Below the pieces are notes generated by a model. It saw only the letters and a program-made list of their open reading frames with translations. It was not told where the DNA came from and did no database searches. Position numbers and translations under genes: made by a program. A DNA stretch of 64,000 nt from Chitinibacter sp. FCG-7. GTDB taxonomy: Bacteria > Pseudomonadota > Gammaproteobacteria > Burkholderiales > Chitinibacteraceae. Position 1 is the stretch's first letter. Each line of letters starts with the position of its first letter. The stretch covers positions 744,001 through 808,000 of the forward strand of contig NZ_CP157355.1 of NCBI RefSeq assembly GCF_040047665.1, in the 5' to 3' direction. Positions 19,575 through 30,510 of this stretch are shown here, in pieces.

Positions 19575-20870
19575 TCAACGATGTGACAAATCGAGCCACC
19601 GCTTAATATAGGCTTGATCCGGGTCATACATAGTCGCTTGTTTTTCGATATTGAAGCGACGATTTGGCCTAGGGTCGGTGCCTAATCCGGCCAGATACAG
19701 CCAATTGCCTTGATTGCTATACACATCGTAATCAAGCAGCTGCGCTTCGAACCAGGCCGCGCCTGCACGCCAATCGCATTGCAAATCATGAATTAGATAG
19801 CTGGCGACATTCTGCCGCATGCGGTTGGATAAATAGCCCGTGGCAGACAGCTCACGCATGGCGGCGTCGATGAATGGCTGGCCGGTTTCTGCCTGACACC
19901 AGCGCGTAAATCGCTCAGGATGATGCGACTGCAGCAAGCGCCCTTTCAAGCCACCAGCGCGATAAAGCTGAGCACCAAAACGCCAATGCAGCAGACGGAA
20001 ATAATCGCGCCACAGCAATTCAAACCAGATCCAATAAGTACTGTCATTCGCGCCGACTTGAGCTTCATGCTCGCGCAAGGCCTGTAGAATCTGCCGGGCC
20101 GAGATCGCCCCCGTAGCCAGCCACGGCGAGAACTTGCACGAATAATCAGTGCCGATCAGGCCATTGCGCGTTTGTTTATACCGATCAGCCAAACCGCTGG
20201 CAAAGTAGCGCTGCAGATGCGCTAGCCCACTGCTTGCCCCGCCTCGCCAGGCTGCGCTGACATAGGGAAAAGCGCTGCGTGAATCCACAATGGGCTCGCC
20301 ACGCAGCGCGGGCCAATCGGTTGCCGGATAATCGTGAATTTGCGCTGGTGCAGCTGGCAATGCGCTAGGCGCGGCCAAGGGTGCGGGTGGCATAATCCCG
20401 GCCGCCTCGACTTGCTGGCGAAAAGTGGTAAAAACCAGCGGCAACTGTTCGGGCGCAAACGGCAAGCTGGCGGGCTCGAGCATGCTCGATTGCCACACGG
20501 TATGCAGCGGGCAATTTTGCGCGCGCAATGCCTGACATTGTGCGATTTCTTCAGGTGCCAAAATTGCTTCGCTATAAATCGCTTCTGCGGCCAAAAACTG
20601 CATCAGCGCGGGCAACACCTGCTCGGGCTTGCCGTGGATAATCAGCAGCTGTTGCCCCAGCTGCTGGCACTGCGCGGCCAGATCTTGCAGGGTATCGACC
20701 AGAAAAGCTTTTCTGTGCTGGCCTATACGCGTAAACCCCCAGGCTGTATTTTCATCGGGTGGCCAGCAATACACCAAAGCCAGTTGCTCGGCCTGCGCGC
20801 AGGCTTGCTGCAGCGCTGGATTATCAGCCAGCCGCAGATCATTCCGAAACCAGTAAATTGCAGTCCGCAT
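19575..20870 (-). CDS. cryptochrome/photolyase, DASH-like
   Basis: Flavoprotein of the photolyase family, 431 aa. N-terminal alpha/beta antenna domain (RTAIYWFRNDLRLADNPAL at the start) and C-terminal FAD domain with YKQTRNGLIGTDYSCKFSPWLATG (about residues 227-250), WFELLWRDYF, and NRMRQNVASYLIHDL. The FSPWLATG block and the late DVYSNQGNWLYLAGLGTDPR are typical of CRY-DASH, which repairs single-stranded or looped DNA or acts in signalling; simple CPD photolyase activity is not excluded. ATG at 20870 matches the family start. Last gene of a four-gene minus-strand operon with two other light-related genes. Confidence 0.88.
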   Translation of the reverse strand: MRTAIYWFRNDLRLADNPALQQACAQAEQLALVYCWPPDENTAWGFTRIGQHRKAFLVDTLQDLAAQCQQLGQQLLIIHGKPEQVLPALMQFLAAEAIYSEAILAPEEIAQCQALRAQNCPLHTVWQSSMLEPASLPFAPEQLPLVFTTFRQQVEAAGIMPPAPLAAPSALPAAPAQIHDYPATDWPALRGEPIVDSRSAFPYVSAAWRGGASSGLAHLQRYFASGLADRYKQTRNGLIGTDYSCKFSPWLATGAISARQILQALREHEAQVGANDSTYWIWFELLWRDYFRLLHWRFGAQLYRAGGLKGRLLQSHHPERFTRWCQAETGQPFIDAAMRELSATGYLSNRMRQNVASYLIHDLQCDWRAGAAWFEAQLLDYDVYSNQGNWLYLAGLGTDPRPNRRFNIEKQATMYDPDQAYIKRWLDLSHR

Positions 20871-20893
20871 CTTCGTCACCCTGTTTGAACGGC

Positions 20894-21883
20894 TCACTGC
20901 GCGGCGCTGGCCAGCAATGCTTCGGCGGCAGCCAGCCCAGATAAATATGCGCCTTCAACACGCCCACCTTCCAGCCAGTCGCCCGCCAGCATCAAGCCGG
21001 ATGTCGCCTGCTGGGGCGCAGGCTGCTCGCAGCTTCCGCGTGCATAGCGCCAACGGTGCGCTGCCAGGTGTGTAAACTCTGCGGCGGGGCACCCCCAGCC
21101 GTGCAGCAAACGGCTGAACTCTGCACTGAGCAATTGGCTGACTACTTCAGCTGATTGCTCTAGCTGCGCCTGCGACCATTCGGGGGTAGCATGGAGTACC
21201 CAGTACTCCCCAGCGCGACCGGCTTTGCTGCTATCGTGCGCAATCCAGCCCAGCGGCCCGCTATTGATAAACGCCCCAGCAAAAGGCAGTTGAAGCGCTT
21301 GCGCGCAACTCACCATCACCGCCCAGCAAGGCTGCATCTGTGCCTGCGCAGCCAGCGGGCGGGCAGGATGAGCCGTTGGAATCAACTTGGCAGCTTGCGG
21401 TGCGGGAATCGCCAGCACCACTTGTGTAGTCAGCCAACATTGATCAGCCGCCCTCACCTGCCAGCCCTGCACGTGTGCCAGCAGCGCATCGACTTCAATA
21501 TTGGGCAACACCTGCAGCTGGGCGGCCATCTGCCGCAAAGGCGAGTTCATCGCAGGCGTACCGACAAAACGCTGCTGCGGCGAACTTTCATGTAGCGCTT
21601 GCCCATCCCAAGCGTATACCGGAGCAGTCCAGGCACTGACCACCCTGGCTCGTAGCCAATGCGCCACTTGGCGACGAAAAGCAGCTGAACGCGCGGTGAA
21701 GTATTGCGCGCCATGATCCCATTGCGCCACATCACTGCGCCGGGTGGCCATCCGCCCGCCAATCCCGCGTGACTTTTCCAGCACCAGCACTCGCCTGCCC
21801 GCGGCCTGTAGCCGCTGCGCCGCGCTCAGGCCCGCCATCCCCGCGCCGATCACAATCACATCCCATTTTGCATCTGCCTGCAC
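20894..21883 (-). CDS. FAD-dependent oxidoreductase, renalase-like
   Basis: 329 aa. N-terminal FAD-binding Rossmann motif VIVIGAGMAGLSAA (about residues 10-23), then LEKSRGIGGRMATRR and the conserved DHGAQYFTAR, all characteristic of bacterial renalase-like amine oxidase superfamily proteins, which oxidise mis-reduced dihydronicotinamide isomers. The C-terminal FAD contact GLMLAGDWLEGGRVEGAYLSG is present. It lies between two photolyase genes with short gaps, a common linkage in proteobacteria. Exact substrate is an inference from the family. Confidence 0.85.
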   Translation of the reverse strand: MQADAKWDVIVIGAGMAGLSAAQRLQAAGRRVLVLEKSRGIGGRMATRRSDVAQWDHGAQYFTARSAAFRRQVAHWLRARVVSAWTAPVYAWDGQALHESSPQQRFVGTPAMNSPLRQMAAQLQVLPNIEVDALLAHVQGWQVRAADQCWLTTQVVLAIPAPQAAKLIPTAHPARPLAAQAQMQPCWAVMVSCAQALQLPFAGAFINSGPLGWIAHDSSKAGRAGEYWVLHATPEWSQAQLEQSAEVVSQLLSAEFSRLLHGWGCPAAEFTHLAAHRWRYARGSCEQPAPQQATSGLMLAGDWLEGGRVEGAYLSGLAAAEALLASAAQ

Positions 21884-21908
21884 GCTGTAAACCCTTTTTT
21901 ACTAATGC

Positions 21909-23444
21909 TCACAATTGATCAATCTGCTGCAAATACTGCTCGGCCTGCAGCAAAGTGGCTTGTTGCTCCTCAGGTGCCATCTTGCGCCAGGTTTGGTAAG
22001 TCATTCCCAAGCGAGGATTATTTTGCAAGCGCGGCGCATGGCGCTGATGAAAATGCCAGTACAGGCTATTGAACGGGCAAGCGCCCTCGCCATGGCGTAG
22101 CTTGGGCTGATAGTGGCAGCCCTTGCAGTAATCACTCATTTTGCTGATATAGCTGGCCGATCCGGCATACGGTTTACTGCCGAGCAAGCCGCCATCGGCA
22201 TACTGGCTCATCCCGCGGGTATTGGGCATTTCAACCCATTCAAAAGCATCCACATAAATCCCCAGATACCAGGCATCGACCTGATCAGGATCTATCCCGG
22301 CCAGCAGCGCAAAATTGCCCGTGACCATCAGCCGCTGAATATGGTGGGCATAGCCCAAAGCCAAAGACTGATCAATCGCGTGTTTAAGGCAGTTCATCCG
22401 CGTCTGACCATCCCAATACCAGCGCGGCAAGTCGCGCTGATGTTGCAGTTCATTCAGTTGCGCATAGCCGGGCATGCGCGCCCAATACACCCCGCGAACA
22501 AATTCGCGCCAGCCCAAGATCTGCCGCACAAAACCTTCCACCGTCGAGAGCGAAACGCGCCCGGCGACAAATTCATCCAGCGCAGCATGGATCACCTCTA
22601 AGGGGTGCAGCAATTTCAGGTTGAGCGCAAACGAAATACCGGCATGAAACAGCGTGGGCGAGGCGGTGCTCATCGCATCCTGATACGCGCCAAAATGCGG
22701 CAAAGCCTGCGCCACAAACGCCGCCAGCGTTGCTTTAGCTTCACTGCGACTGATTGGCCAGCCAAAGTTCGCCGCCTGCGGCTCGCCAATGGTTTTAACC
22801 CCAGCTGCCTCAATCTCTTGCCACAGCGCACTTAAATCTTTGGGATGCGCCAGCCAAGCCGGTGCAGGCGGCTGACCAGACCAGCGTTTGCGGTTGTCCT
22901 GATCAAAATTCCACTGCCCACCCAGCGGTTGGCCGTGTTCATCGAGCAAAATTTGATATTGCTTGCGCAGCGCACGGTAAAAAAACTCCATGCGTGGGAT
23001 TTTGGTCGCAAATTGCTGGCTGATAGCTGCTCGATCCACCAAAAAATGCTCGCTATCGACAACTTTGACCGCAACCCCTAGCTCATTCTGCGCAGTTTGG
23101 AGCATCGCCTCCACGCGAAACTCATCGGCCTGCTGCCGCTCCAGCTGCGTAATCTGCTCGCAGGCGAGCAGCTGGCGCAAGTTCTGGATGAAATCTTGCT
23201 GATTATCCGCATCGCCAATTTTGAAATAGCGCACCCGGCAGCCCGCTTGCTGCAAGGCCTGCGCAAAGCCGCGCATCGCCGCAAAAATGCCCAGCACTTT
23301 TTGCGCATGGTGCCAGGCGTAATCTGTTTCGCTACGCAGCTCCATCAGCACATACAGCACATCGCTACGGCCGCGCTCGGCCGCCGAAAACCAGCTATGC
23401 CGGATGTTGAGCTGATCACCCAATATCAGCCTGAGCGTACTCAT
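21909..23444 (-). CDS. FeS-containing prokaryotic (6-4) photolyase / cryptochrome (PhrB/CryB-like)
   Basis: 511 aa protein of the 'deoxyribodipyrimidine photolyase-related' family. N-terminus [18 protein letters not shown]; the C-terminal half carries the four Cys expected for a 4Fe-4S cluster: NCLKHAID, then YCKGCHYQ and GACPFN. In characterised relatives this group repairs (6-4) photoproducts. ATG at 23444 is chosen from homology and overlaps the DUF2256 stop (ATGA), indicating translational coupling; the longer frame runs into DUF2256 in another frame. Confidence 0.92.
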   Translation of the reverse strand: MSTLRLILGDQLNIRHSWFSAAERGRSDVLYVLMELRSETDYAWHHAQKVLGIFAAMRGFAQALQQAGCRVRYFKIGDADNQQDFIQNLRQLLACEQITQLERQQADEFRVEAMLQTAQNELGVAVKVVDSEHFLVDRAAISQQFATKIPRMEFFYRALRKQYQILLDEHGQPLGGQWNFDQDNRKRWSGQPPAPAWLAHPKDLSALWQEIEAAGVKTIGEPQAANFGWPISRSEAKATLAAFVAQALPHFGAYQDAMSTASPTLFHAGISFALNLKLLHPLEVIHAALDEFVAGRVSLSTVEGFVRQILGWREFVRGVYWARMPGYAQLNELQHQRDLPRWYWDGQTRMNCLKHAIDQSLALGYAHHIQRLMVTGNFALLAGIDPDQVDAWYLGIYVDAFEWVEMPNTRGMSQYADGGLLGSKPYAGSASYISKMSDYCKGCHYQPKLRHGEGACPFNSLYWHFHQRHAPRLQNNPRLGMTYQTWRKMAPEEQQATLLQAEQYLQQIDQL

Positions 23445-23584
23445 CCCACACTCCTGCGCTTGGCACACCGAACGCTGCAGTACTTCACCGCCTCCCAGTT
23501 CTTTTCCCACTTCTTGCGCCAGACAAAAGCGCGCAAACACACCGGGCAGATTTTTTGCGGCAAATTGAGTTTATGATGCGCCAT
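23441..23584 (-). CDS. DUF2256 small zinc-ribbon-like protein
   Basis: 47 aa. [20 protein letters not shown] followed by VKYCSVRC; the CxxC...CxxxC cysteines could bind zinc. DUF2256 genes are habitual neighbours of FeS-type photolyases; the function is unknown. The stop overlaps the photolyase start by 4 nt. ATG at 23584 gives the family length; an open frame upstream adds 42 unrelated residues that cross a dispersed repeat. Confidence 0.85.
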   Translation of the reverse strand: MAHHKLNLPQKICPVCLRAFVWRKKWEKNWEAVKYCSVRCAKRRSVG

Positions 23585-23601
23585 AGTGTGTCTTATCCAT
23601 G

Positions 23602-23649
23602 GGGTATATGACTGCAGGCATTTATAAAAATAGCCTTTGCATGAATACA
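23602..23649. repeat. 48-bp inverted-end dispersed repeat, copy 4 (degenerate)
   Basis: Left end GGGTATATGACTGCAGG is good; the right end (TAGCCTTTGCATGAATAC) is degraded. Unlike the others it is upstream of a gene, 17 bp before DUF2256. Confidence 0.45.
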
Positions 23650-23757
23650 AACCAGGGTATATATCAAGCTCAGACGTATATCTGGTTAGTAAAAAAACAA
23701 TCCTTGCCAAACCTAGAAATTGGAACCTAAGAAAATTCCAAACTAAAAGACCAAAGA

Positions 23758-23789
23758 TACCACTTGGTACATAAAAATACCATGCGGTA
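23758..23789. promoter_or_regulatory. tandem palindromes, possible operator of the photolyase operon
   Basis: Two TACC-N4-GGTA palindromes (TACCACTTGGTA and TACCATGCGGTA) with centres 20 bp apart, about two helical turns, some 175 bp upstream of DUF2256 and just beyond the CRISPR end. The spacing fits a dimeric or tandem repressor. A light-responsive MerR-type regulator would make sense but is speculation. Confidence 0.4.
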
Positions 23790-23851
23790 ATTTTTTTAAT
23801 CGGGCTCAGTAGATAAGCATACGGTACGCTAAGGATTTGAGCTTTGTCGGA

Positions 23852-23879
23852 AGATTGACTGCAGCTCGGGGGAATGAAC
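23852..23879 (-). repeat. possible degenerate terminal CRISPR repeat
   Basis: 28 nt ending TGAAC, one period (59 bp) before the first clear repeat. It shares only scattered positions with the consensus, so this is tentative. Confidence 0.3.
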
Positions 23880-23910
23880 GCGACATGATTGACGATTCTG
23901 AGCGCCGTCT

Positions 23911-26900
23911 TATCTGAGCTGCCTGTACGGCAGTGAACGGGATTGTCTGGCGTGGCGCGGGATTATTTGTTTTCTGAACTGCCTGTACGGCAGTGAACCA
24001 GGGCGCGGCGGCTGATGATGTCGAATGGCTTTTCTGAGCTGCCTGTACGGCAGTGAACCTTGCAGAAGACCAAAAACAACCCCCGCCGAATTTCTGAGCT
24101 GCCTGTACGGCAGTGAACATGTGGAATCAGGCCAAGGCCAATCGTGTGCATTTCTGAGCTGCCTGTACGGCAATGAACGTGATGGATGCAGAATAGATCG
24201 ACAAAAGCCATTTCTGAGCTGCCTGTTCGGCAGTGAACGAAGTGGTGGCATCTATGCAAAAAATGCTGCATTTCTGAGCTGCCTGTACGGCAGTGAACGG
24301 CCACTCACGATCAGTCTGGATTTCCTGCCATTTCTGAGCTGCCTGTACGGCAGTGAACAATCAGAAAAAAGCAGTTGCTGCATTCTTGTTTTTCTGAGCA
24401 GCCTGTACGGCAGTGAACCGCCGTGTTCCTCTGAAACTGGGGCCGGAGCTTTTCTGAGCTGCCTGTACGGCAGTGAACGATCACTATGCCAGAAAATCTC
24501 TCGATCTATTTTTTCTGAGCTGCCTGTACGGCAGTGAACATTTTCGGCTGGCTTTGGTTCCCTATGGGGCGTTTCTGAGCTGCCTGTACGGCAGTGAACT
24601 TGCAAGGCGGTTCGATGTGGTCGAATTATGATTTCTGAGCTGCCTGTACGGCAGTGAACCTGCAGTGCGCGAATGCAGCTCAAGGCCGAATCTTTCTGAG
24701 CTGCCTGTACGGCAGTGAACCAGTGTAGAAGCTATACTCCCCGCCCGTGTCTTTTCTGAGCTGCCTGTACGGCAGTGAACGATTTTGACGGAGTAAACGA
24801 CTCAATTTCCACTTTCTGAGCTGCCTGTACGGCAGTGAACATCGCAAAGCTTGATGCGGCCATGAATGGCGATTTCTGAGCTGCCTGTACGGCAGTGAAC
24901 TAAATGCGGCTCTCGCTTCTTGTCGATTTTGTTTTCTGAGCTGCCTGTACGGCAGTGAACCGGATACGGTGTCCGGCTTCGGGATCACTGACTTTCTGAG
25001 CTGCCTGTACGGCAGTGAACTCAAGCGGATTCAAGCCGCGCATAATTTTGGATTTCTGAGCTGCCTGTACGGCAGTGAACGCTTTGCAGGACGTTTAGCG
25101 CGATGTCGCGTATTTCTGAGCTGCCTGTACGGCAGTGAACTAATGGTTCTTGGTTATTGGTTATTGGTTTATTTTCTGAGCTGCCTGTACGGCAGTGAAC
25201 TTGCGAGCTATTGTTTTTACTTCATGGTTCTTTTTCTGAGCTGCCTGTACGGCAGTGAACCTGGTTGGCCTTGCTATTTTGCCATGCTTGATTTTCTGAG
25301 CTGCCTGTACGGCAGTGAACAAACACGCTCTGTTGGTTTCCACTTCCTTGCTTTTCTGAGCTGCCTGTACGGCAGTGAACCAATACGACGCATTTCATCA
25401 ATCGACACCAGTTTTCTGAGCTGCCTGTACGGCAGTGAACGTCGCAGAGCTGCGTCGTGAAGTCCGTGCGATTTTCTGAGCTGCCTGTACGGCAGTGAAC
25501 AACATGGAAAAGCAGCAAGCAATTGAAATCTTTTTCTGAGCTGCCTGTACGGCAGTGAACATGGCATTGCTTACTCATCATCATTGCGTGACTTTCTGAG
25601 CTGCCTGTACGGCAGTGAACGATAAGGTCGATAACCCCATAATATTGCTTGTTTTCTGAGCTGCCTGTACGGCAGTGAACAACAGGGGCAGTCCTGAATA
25701 CTTTGCATAGTTTTTCTGAGCTGCCTGTACGGCAGTGAACTACCCAGATCCAGTGCCGATCTCGCTGCAAGCTTTCTGAGCTGCCTGTACGGCAGTGAAC
25801 AGGACTATTCGCGCAAAGAGCGCACCGAGTTTTTTCTGAGCTGCCTGTACGGCAGTGAACGACTGATCTTTACGTTGCACTACCAAACTACGGTTTCTGA
25901 GCTGCCTGTACGGCAGTGAACTAGCTCCAGATCCTCTGTTTTGTGATCGGACATTTCTGAGCTGCCTGTACGGCAGTGAACTATCGGGAAAGCTTTTGAC
26001 CCCGACACGGGTGTTTCTGAGCTGCCTGTACGGCAGTGAACGCTTAAAGCACTAAATTGTTTGCAGGGCGAGATTTCTGAGCTGCCTGTACGGCAGTGAA
26101 CTATGAAATCACCCGTCTGGTGTTTCGCGCAGCTTTCTGAGCTGCCTGTACGGCAGTGAACAATTTCAGCCGCGCACTAAACAAATTGCCCATTTTCTGA
26201 GCTGCCTGTACGGCAGTGAACGACGTTGCCACACGCTCAGCATCAATCGCAGATTTCTGAGCTGCCTGTACGGCAGTGAACATGCCTCAGTCGGCTTGGG
26301 GGCTACTTTTCATCTTTCTGAGCTGCCTGTACGGCAGTGAACCTGGTAGCGGAACTACATTCACCGTTCCAGCATTTCTGAGCTGCCTGTACGGCAGTGA
26401 ACAGAGCCGATTACTCCGTCTACTTTTAGATCTGTTTCTGAGCTGCCTGTACGGCAGTGAACTTTTCAACAGACCAGCGCCGTTTGATGTAAGCTTTCTG
26501 AGCTGCCTGTACGGCAGTGAACTACTGGTTACATTGGCAATCGCCGAACTACTTTTTCTGAGCTGCCTGTACGGCAGTGAACATACGTTACGCCGTCGGC
26601 ATGGCGGGCATTGTTTTCTGAGCTGCCTGTACGGCAGTGAACAGCCGCCAGCCGTACAAAACCAACGCGATTACTTTCTGAGCTGCCTGTACGGCAGTGA
26701 ACTATTCGGCTGATCATGCAATCGACGCAGCAATTTTCTGAGCTGCCTGTACGGCAGTGAACGGTGACCTCTACGCTCAAATTGTGCAGCTTATTTTCTG
26801 AGCTGCCTGTACGGCAGTGAACGCGCATACTGTTTGCCCTTCTCGGTCGGAGCATTTCTGAGCTGCCTGTACGGCAGTGAACGCAACCATGGCAGGCAAT

Positions 26901-28745
26901 ACTGGCGTCAGGCAGTTTCTGAGCTGCCTGTACGGCAGTGAACAAGCGCAAAGCATTGTTTCTGCATCTGTTGAGTTTCTGAGCTGCCTGTACGGCAGTG
27001 AACACCAGCACGCGCGGCAAAGGTGGCGTTTTCGCTTTCTGAGCTGCCTGTACGGCAGTGAACCAGGGTTTGCACTTTACGCCGATGCGACATCTTTTCT
27101 GAGCTGCCTGTACGGCAGTGAACGCCTACGCGCTCAATAAATTTCGGCATATCAATTTCTGAGCTGCCTGTACGGCAGTGAACACGCTGCCTTCATCGCC
27201 GACCATCAGTTGCTTTTTCTGAGCTGCCTGTACGGCAGTGAACTACTGGATGGGGTTTCAACTACCTACGCATCATTTCTGAGCTGCCTGTACGGCAGTG
27301 AACTGAGCCTGATTTGTCAGGTCTGCGCCATCGTTTTTCTGAGCTGCCTGTACGGCAGTGAACTTCAAGCCGCCATTGACGCCCACATCAAGCTATTTCT
27401 GAGCTGCCTGTACGGCAGTGAACGTGCAACGTATCGCCAGACGTACACGCGAAATTTTCTGAGCTGCCTGTACGGCAGTGAACCTAGAAAACCTGATCTA
27501 TCAACAAATCGAGAATTTCTGAGCTGCCTGTACGGCAGTGAACTCAAATGGCATTCCCTCAACCACCGCCCGATATTTCTGAGCTGCCTGTACGGCAGTG
27601 AACCTTTTCTTGGTCGTGTGGTGGGTTCATGGCTTTTTCTGAGCTGCCTGTACGGCAGTGAACCGATGCGCCACATATGCGGATTAAATTCCCAGTTTCT
27701 GAGCTGCCTGTACGGCAGTGAACCAATGAGCAGGCGCAGGACTTAGCTGCCTAATTTTCTGAGCTGCCTGTACGGCAGTGAACATTGCTCCGTTGTTGAT
27801 GCAGGCGACCATGATTTTCTGAGCTGCCTGTACGGCAGTGAACGTTGCAAGTCGCTGATTTTAGGGTTCGACAGTTTTCTGAGCTGCCTGTACGGCAGTG
27901 AACACTTGATGCCGCTGGCGCGCACTTTGCCTATCTTTCTGAGCTGCCTGTACGGCAGTGAACATCACGCTGCGATTTGATGAGTCATTCACGACTTTCT
28001 GAGCTGCCTGTACGGCAGTGAACGTCGAGTATGAGGAAGTCAAAACTAACCGTGATTTCTGAGCTGCCTGTACGGCAGTGAACCTTCGAAACCGCTAGTT
28101 GCATTGCGTCAGAGATTTCTGAGCTGCCTGTACGGCAGTGAACTTTGACATGCAAAACAACTCGCTTGCAACACTTTTTCTGAGCTGCCTGTACGGCAGT
28201 GAACGATGCTCAAATCCTCGCGGCTTATAACTCGGTTTTCTGAGCTGCCTGTACGGCAGTGAACCGTTCGTCACCAGCTCTGGGCCTAAGCGCAAATTTC
28301 TGAGCTGCCTGTACGGCAGTGAACCAGACCAAGTGACAAAGTTGTAGTCAGCCCACTTTCTGAGCTGCCTGTACGGCAGTGAACACGGCGCTGGCTTGCT
28401 GAAAATCGGTACGCTTTTTCTGAGCTGCCTGTACGGCAGTGAACGTCAGCGCGGCAATGATGGCCTTTTCAGCGTCTTTCTGAGCTGCCTGTACGGCAGT
28501 GAACCATTTTCAGCGGGTGTGTGCCCAGCGCCTTGATTTCTGAGCTGCCTGTACGGCAGTGAACAAGAGCAAATTTTGGCCGCGCTCAATGCGGCATTTC
28601 TGAGCTGCCTGTACGGCAGTGAACTTCGGTATCGAATTGCACCGACTGTTGCTCAATTTCTGAGCTGCCTGTACGGCAGTGAACTTCAGGGCCGAAGCGA
28701 CCGACCAGGCCGCCCGTTTTCTGAGCTGCCTGTACGGCAGTGAAC
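23911..28745 (-). CRISPR. type I-F CRISPR array, 81 repeats and 80 spacers
   Basis: 28-bp repeats every 60 bp (32-bp spacers, a few 33). Read on the minus strand the repeat starts GTTCACTGCC, contains the Cas6f hairpin CTGCCGTACAGGCAG and ends CTCAGAAA. I counted one repeat start in each 60-bp step; seven extra bases across 80 periods account for the longer spacers. Variants cluster at the low-coordinate end (TATCTG start at 23911, CTGAACTG at 23971, CAATGAAC near 24170, CTGTTCGG near 24225, GAGCAGCC near 24395). That marks the old, leader-distal end, so new spacers enter next to cas6f. One spacer (25141-25171) is low-complexity (TTGGTTATTGGTTATTGG). Confidence 0.99.
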
Positions 28746-28876
28746 TGTGCGTATTAAATCACAACTTCTTCATTGTTAAAGAGCTTTTCCATTTTTTTCG
28801 ACCAAAACCCTTTTTCTAACCAGCCGTTGCATCCCTTTAAAATCAAGGCTTGGCGGCTGGGTAGAAAAATAGGGTT
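28746..28876 (-). promoter_or_regulatory. CRISPR leader, overlapping the 3' end of cas6f
   Basis: Only nine bases separate the cas6f stop from the first repeat, so the leader must lie inside the reading frame. The minus-strand sequence has a leader look: ACCCTATTTTT, GATTTTAAAGGG, AGAAAAAGGG, and CTCTTTAACAATG just before the repeat. Confidence 0.65.
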
Positions 28877-29434
28877 AAAAAAGGGAATGGTGGCTGTCGA
28901 ACTCAGACCGTAATGATTAAATGTTCCGGGCACTGGGCTATCTTGCAAATCCGATTGCCGGATAAAGAGGCAGAATGGGTTGCCGTTTGAATTGCTGCGC
29001 AAGTAAACATAAGGCAAATCAGATCGCGCCGACTTAGCGACCGTAACTTTCTGCTCTGCCTCTTCAGCGCTTAATTTGCCATTGCGCACCGAGCGGCGAT
29101 ACAAGCGCTCCGGATTGCTGTGCACCTGTACACGCCGCACTACGCGATGCTGGGTGTGGACTGGCACGGGCAAAATGCCACTGACATCGGTGTAATCGCG
29201 CAAGCCTTTGAGCCATGGCTCATTCATCAAGGAGCCAAGTGCGTCCACACTGCCGTGTAGGCGCAGCACAGAGCCCAAAGTTTTACCCGCTCGCGGAAAG
29301 CTCACGCCGATGCGCCCGCCCCCCACGTCCACCAGCGCACGATGCAATTTGGCGTACAGGGCGCTGAGTAATTGAGCTTCCGATAGCGCCACATCCGCGT
29401 CGGGGATGATTTTGATCTCTAGGTAATGATCCAT
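28754..29434 (-). CDS. cas6f: Cas6f (Csy4) crRNA endoribonuclease with C-terminal read-through extension
   Basis: Cuts the CRISPR transcript at the base of each repeat hairpin and stays on the 3' end of the crRNA. 226 aa here against about 187 usual. Residues 1-186 look complete: the catalytic His is at about residue 31 (KLHRAL), the Arg-rich RNA-binding helix is NPERLYRRSVRNG, and the family ending HYGLSSTATIPFF is at 174-186. Forty further residues (NPIFLPSR to NNEEVVI) are unrelated and encoded by the leader. The coding run CCC TTT TTT AAC (T6 at 28882-28877) would read CCC TTT TTT TAA with one more T, giving the normal stop. So a single-base loss, or a homopolymer sequencing error, produces the extension. 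Last gene of the cas8f operon. Confidence 0.93.
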   Translation of the reverse strand: MDHYLEIKIIPDADVALSEAQLLSALYAKLHRALVDVGGGRIGVSFPRAGKTLGSVLRLHGSVDALGSLMNEPWLKGLRDYTDVSGILPVPVHTQHRVVRRVQVHSNPERLYRRSVRNGKLSAEEAEQKVTVAKSARSDLPYVYLRSNSNGNPFCLFIRQSDLQDSPVPGTFNHYGLSSTATIPFFNPIFLPSRQALILKGCNGWLEKGFWSKKMEKLFNNEEVVI

Positions 29435-29443
29435 ACCTCCCCC

Positions 29444-30457
29444 TTAGGCAGCCTCACCAAACACGCCGCCGCGTATCAAGGTAGCGATAACGTAATGCTG
29501 CTGCTCGGTACTTGGCACTTTATCTTTGATAATCCAGCCATCGAGCAGATTATAAAAATCCATTTTCTCTTTCGGCTGACGATAGGCCTTACCACGATTA
29601 GTCACCGAACCATAGGGTTCAACGGCAATCGGTCCCAATTCGGCTGCTTCGGGGTACCAAGTATCAATCGTGCGCAGTGCGTTACCGATTTTTTGCGAGT
29701 GCATCGCGGCAACGCCATTCACCTGATACAGATATTTGCTTTTTGCGCTATCGCGCCCCCCGTCGAGCACCAGTTCTTGTGACGGGAAAATTTCCTGTCC
29801 GGCACCAAGACGCACATAGCCATCGACTTGCAAGAAGGCGAATGACTCCCCTAGTAAACCTTGGCGAATCACCTCGGTCAGTGCGGCTAAATCACCTGTT
29901 GGTGTGGAAAATTGGCGCAGACTGAAATCAAGACTATTGAAAATCCACGTAGTTTTTTGTCCGTCCACAATGTGGCTAACGTGGACCTCCACAGCCTCAG
30001 CCCCTACCCGGTTTCGCCATAGAAAACGCCCATTGGCAAGATTTTCGGCGTAGCGGGCTGCCAGCTCGGTAAATTGCTGCTCGGCAATATATCCATTAAT
30101 TTTTTTGGCTAGCTCGGCTTGATATTCCTGATCATTACACGCCGATGGCAGCGGCAGGTTACCCAAGACACGTAGCGTAAAGCTCACTTTCAGCGTATCA
30201 GCTTCAAAAGGCAGAGCAGCAAAATCAACGCGCTGTAAATTAGCCTTCTGAATTTCGGCATCCAGCTTGGCTGGATCGCTCGCCACTGCGTTCTTAAGCC
30301 GGTTTGAAATTGTGCCGCGCACGTCTTTGCTGGAAATCGCCAGCGTTTGCCATGCTTGGCTGGCAGCACGATCGGCCCAAAGCCCTGCAAACATCAGTGC
30401 ATCGGAGTTAGAGAGCTTGCGCTCGAAAGCCAGTACGGAAGCGGTTTTGATAGCCAT
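29444..30457 (-). CDS. cas7f: Cas7f (Csy3), Cascade backbone subunit
   Basis: Six copies line the crRNA spacer in the I-F surveillance complex. 337 aa, normal length, starting [25 protein letters not shown], with the conserved [16 protein letters not shown] and [36 protein letters not shown] blocks typical of Csy3. AAAGGGAC precedes the ATG. The gap of about 100 bp to cas5f holds a dispersed repeat; the gap to cas6f is 9 bp. Intact. Confidence 0.96.
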   Translation of the reverse strand: MAIKTASVLAFERKLSNSDALMFAGLWADRAASQAWQTLAISSKDVRGTISNRLKNAVASDPAKLDAEIQKANLQRVDFAALPFEADTLKVSFTLRVLGNLPLPSACNDQEYQAELAKKINGYIAEQQFTELAARYAENLANGRFLWRNRVGAEAVEVHVSHIVDGQKTTWIFNSLDFSLRQFSTPTGDLAALTEVIRQGLLGESFAFLQVDGYVRLGAGQEIFPSQELVLDGGRDSAKSKYLYQVNGVAAMHSQKIGNALRTIDTWYPEAAELGPIAVEPYGSVTNRGKAYRQPKEKMDFYNLLDGWIIKDKVPSTEQQHYVIATLIRGGVFGEAA

Positions 30458-30510
30458 ATTGTGTCCCTTTAAATTAAATGAAATGACGCCAATTCAAATA
30501 CTCATACCAC

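Noticed and set aside
23806..28295. Many open frames made of repeated [27 protein letters not shown] or FLSCLYGSE units
   Set aside because: They are translations of the CRISPR repeat in different frames, not proteins.
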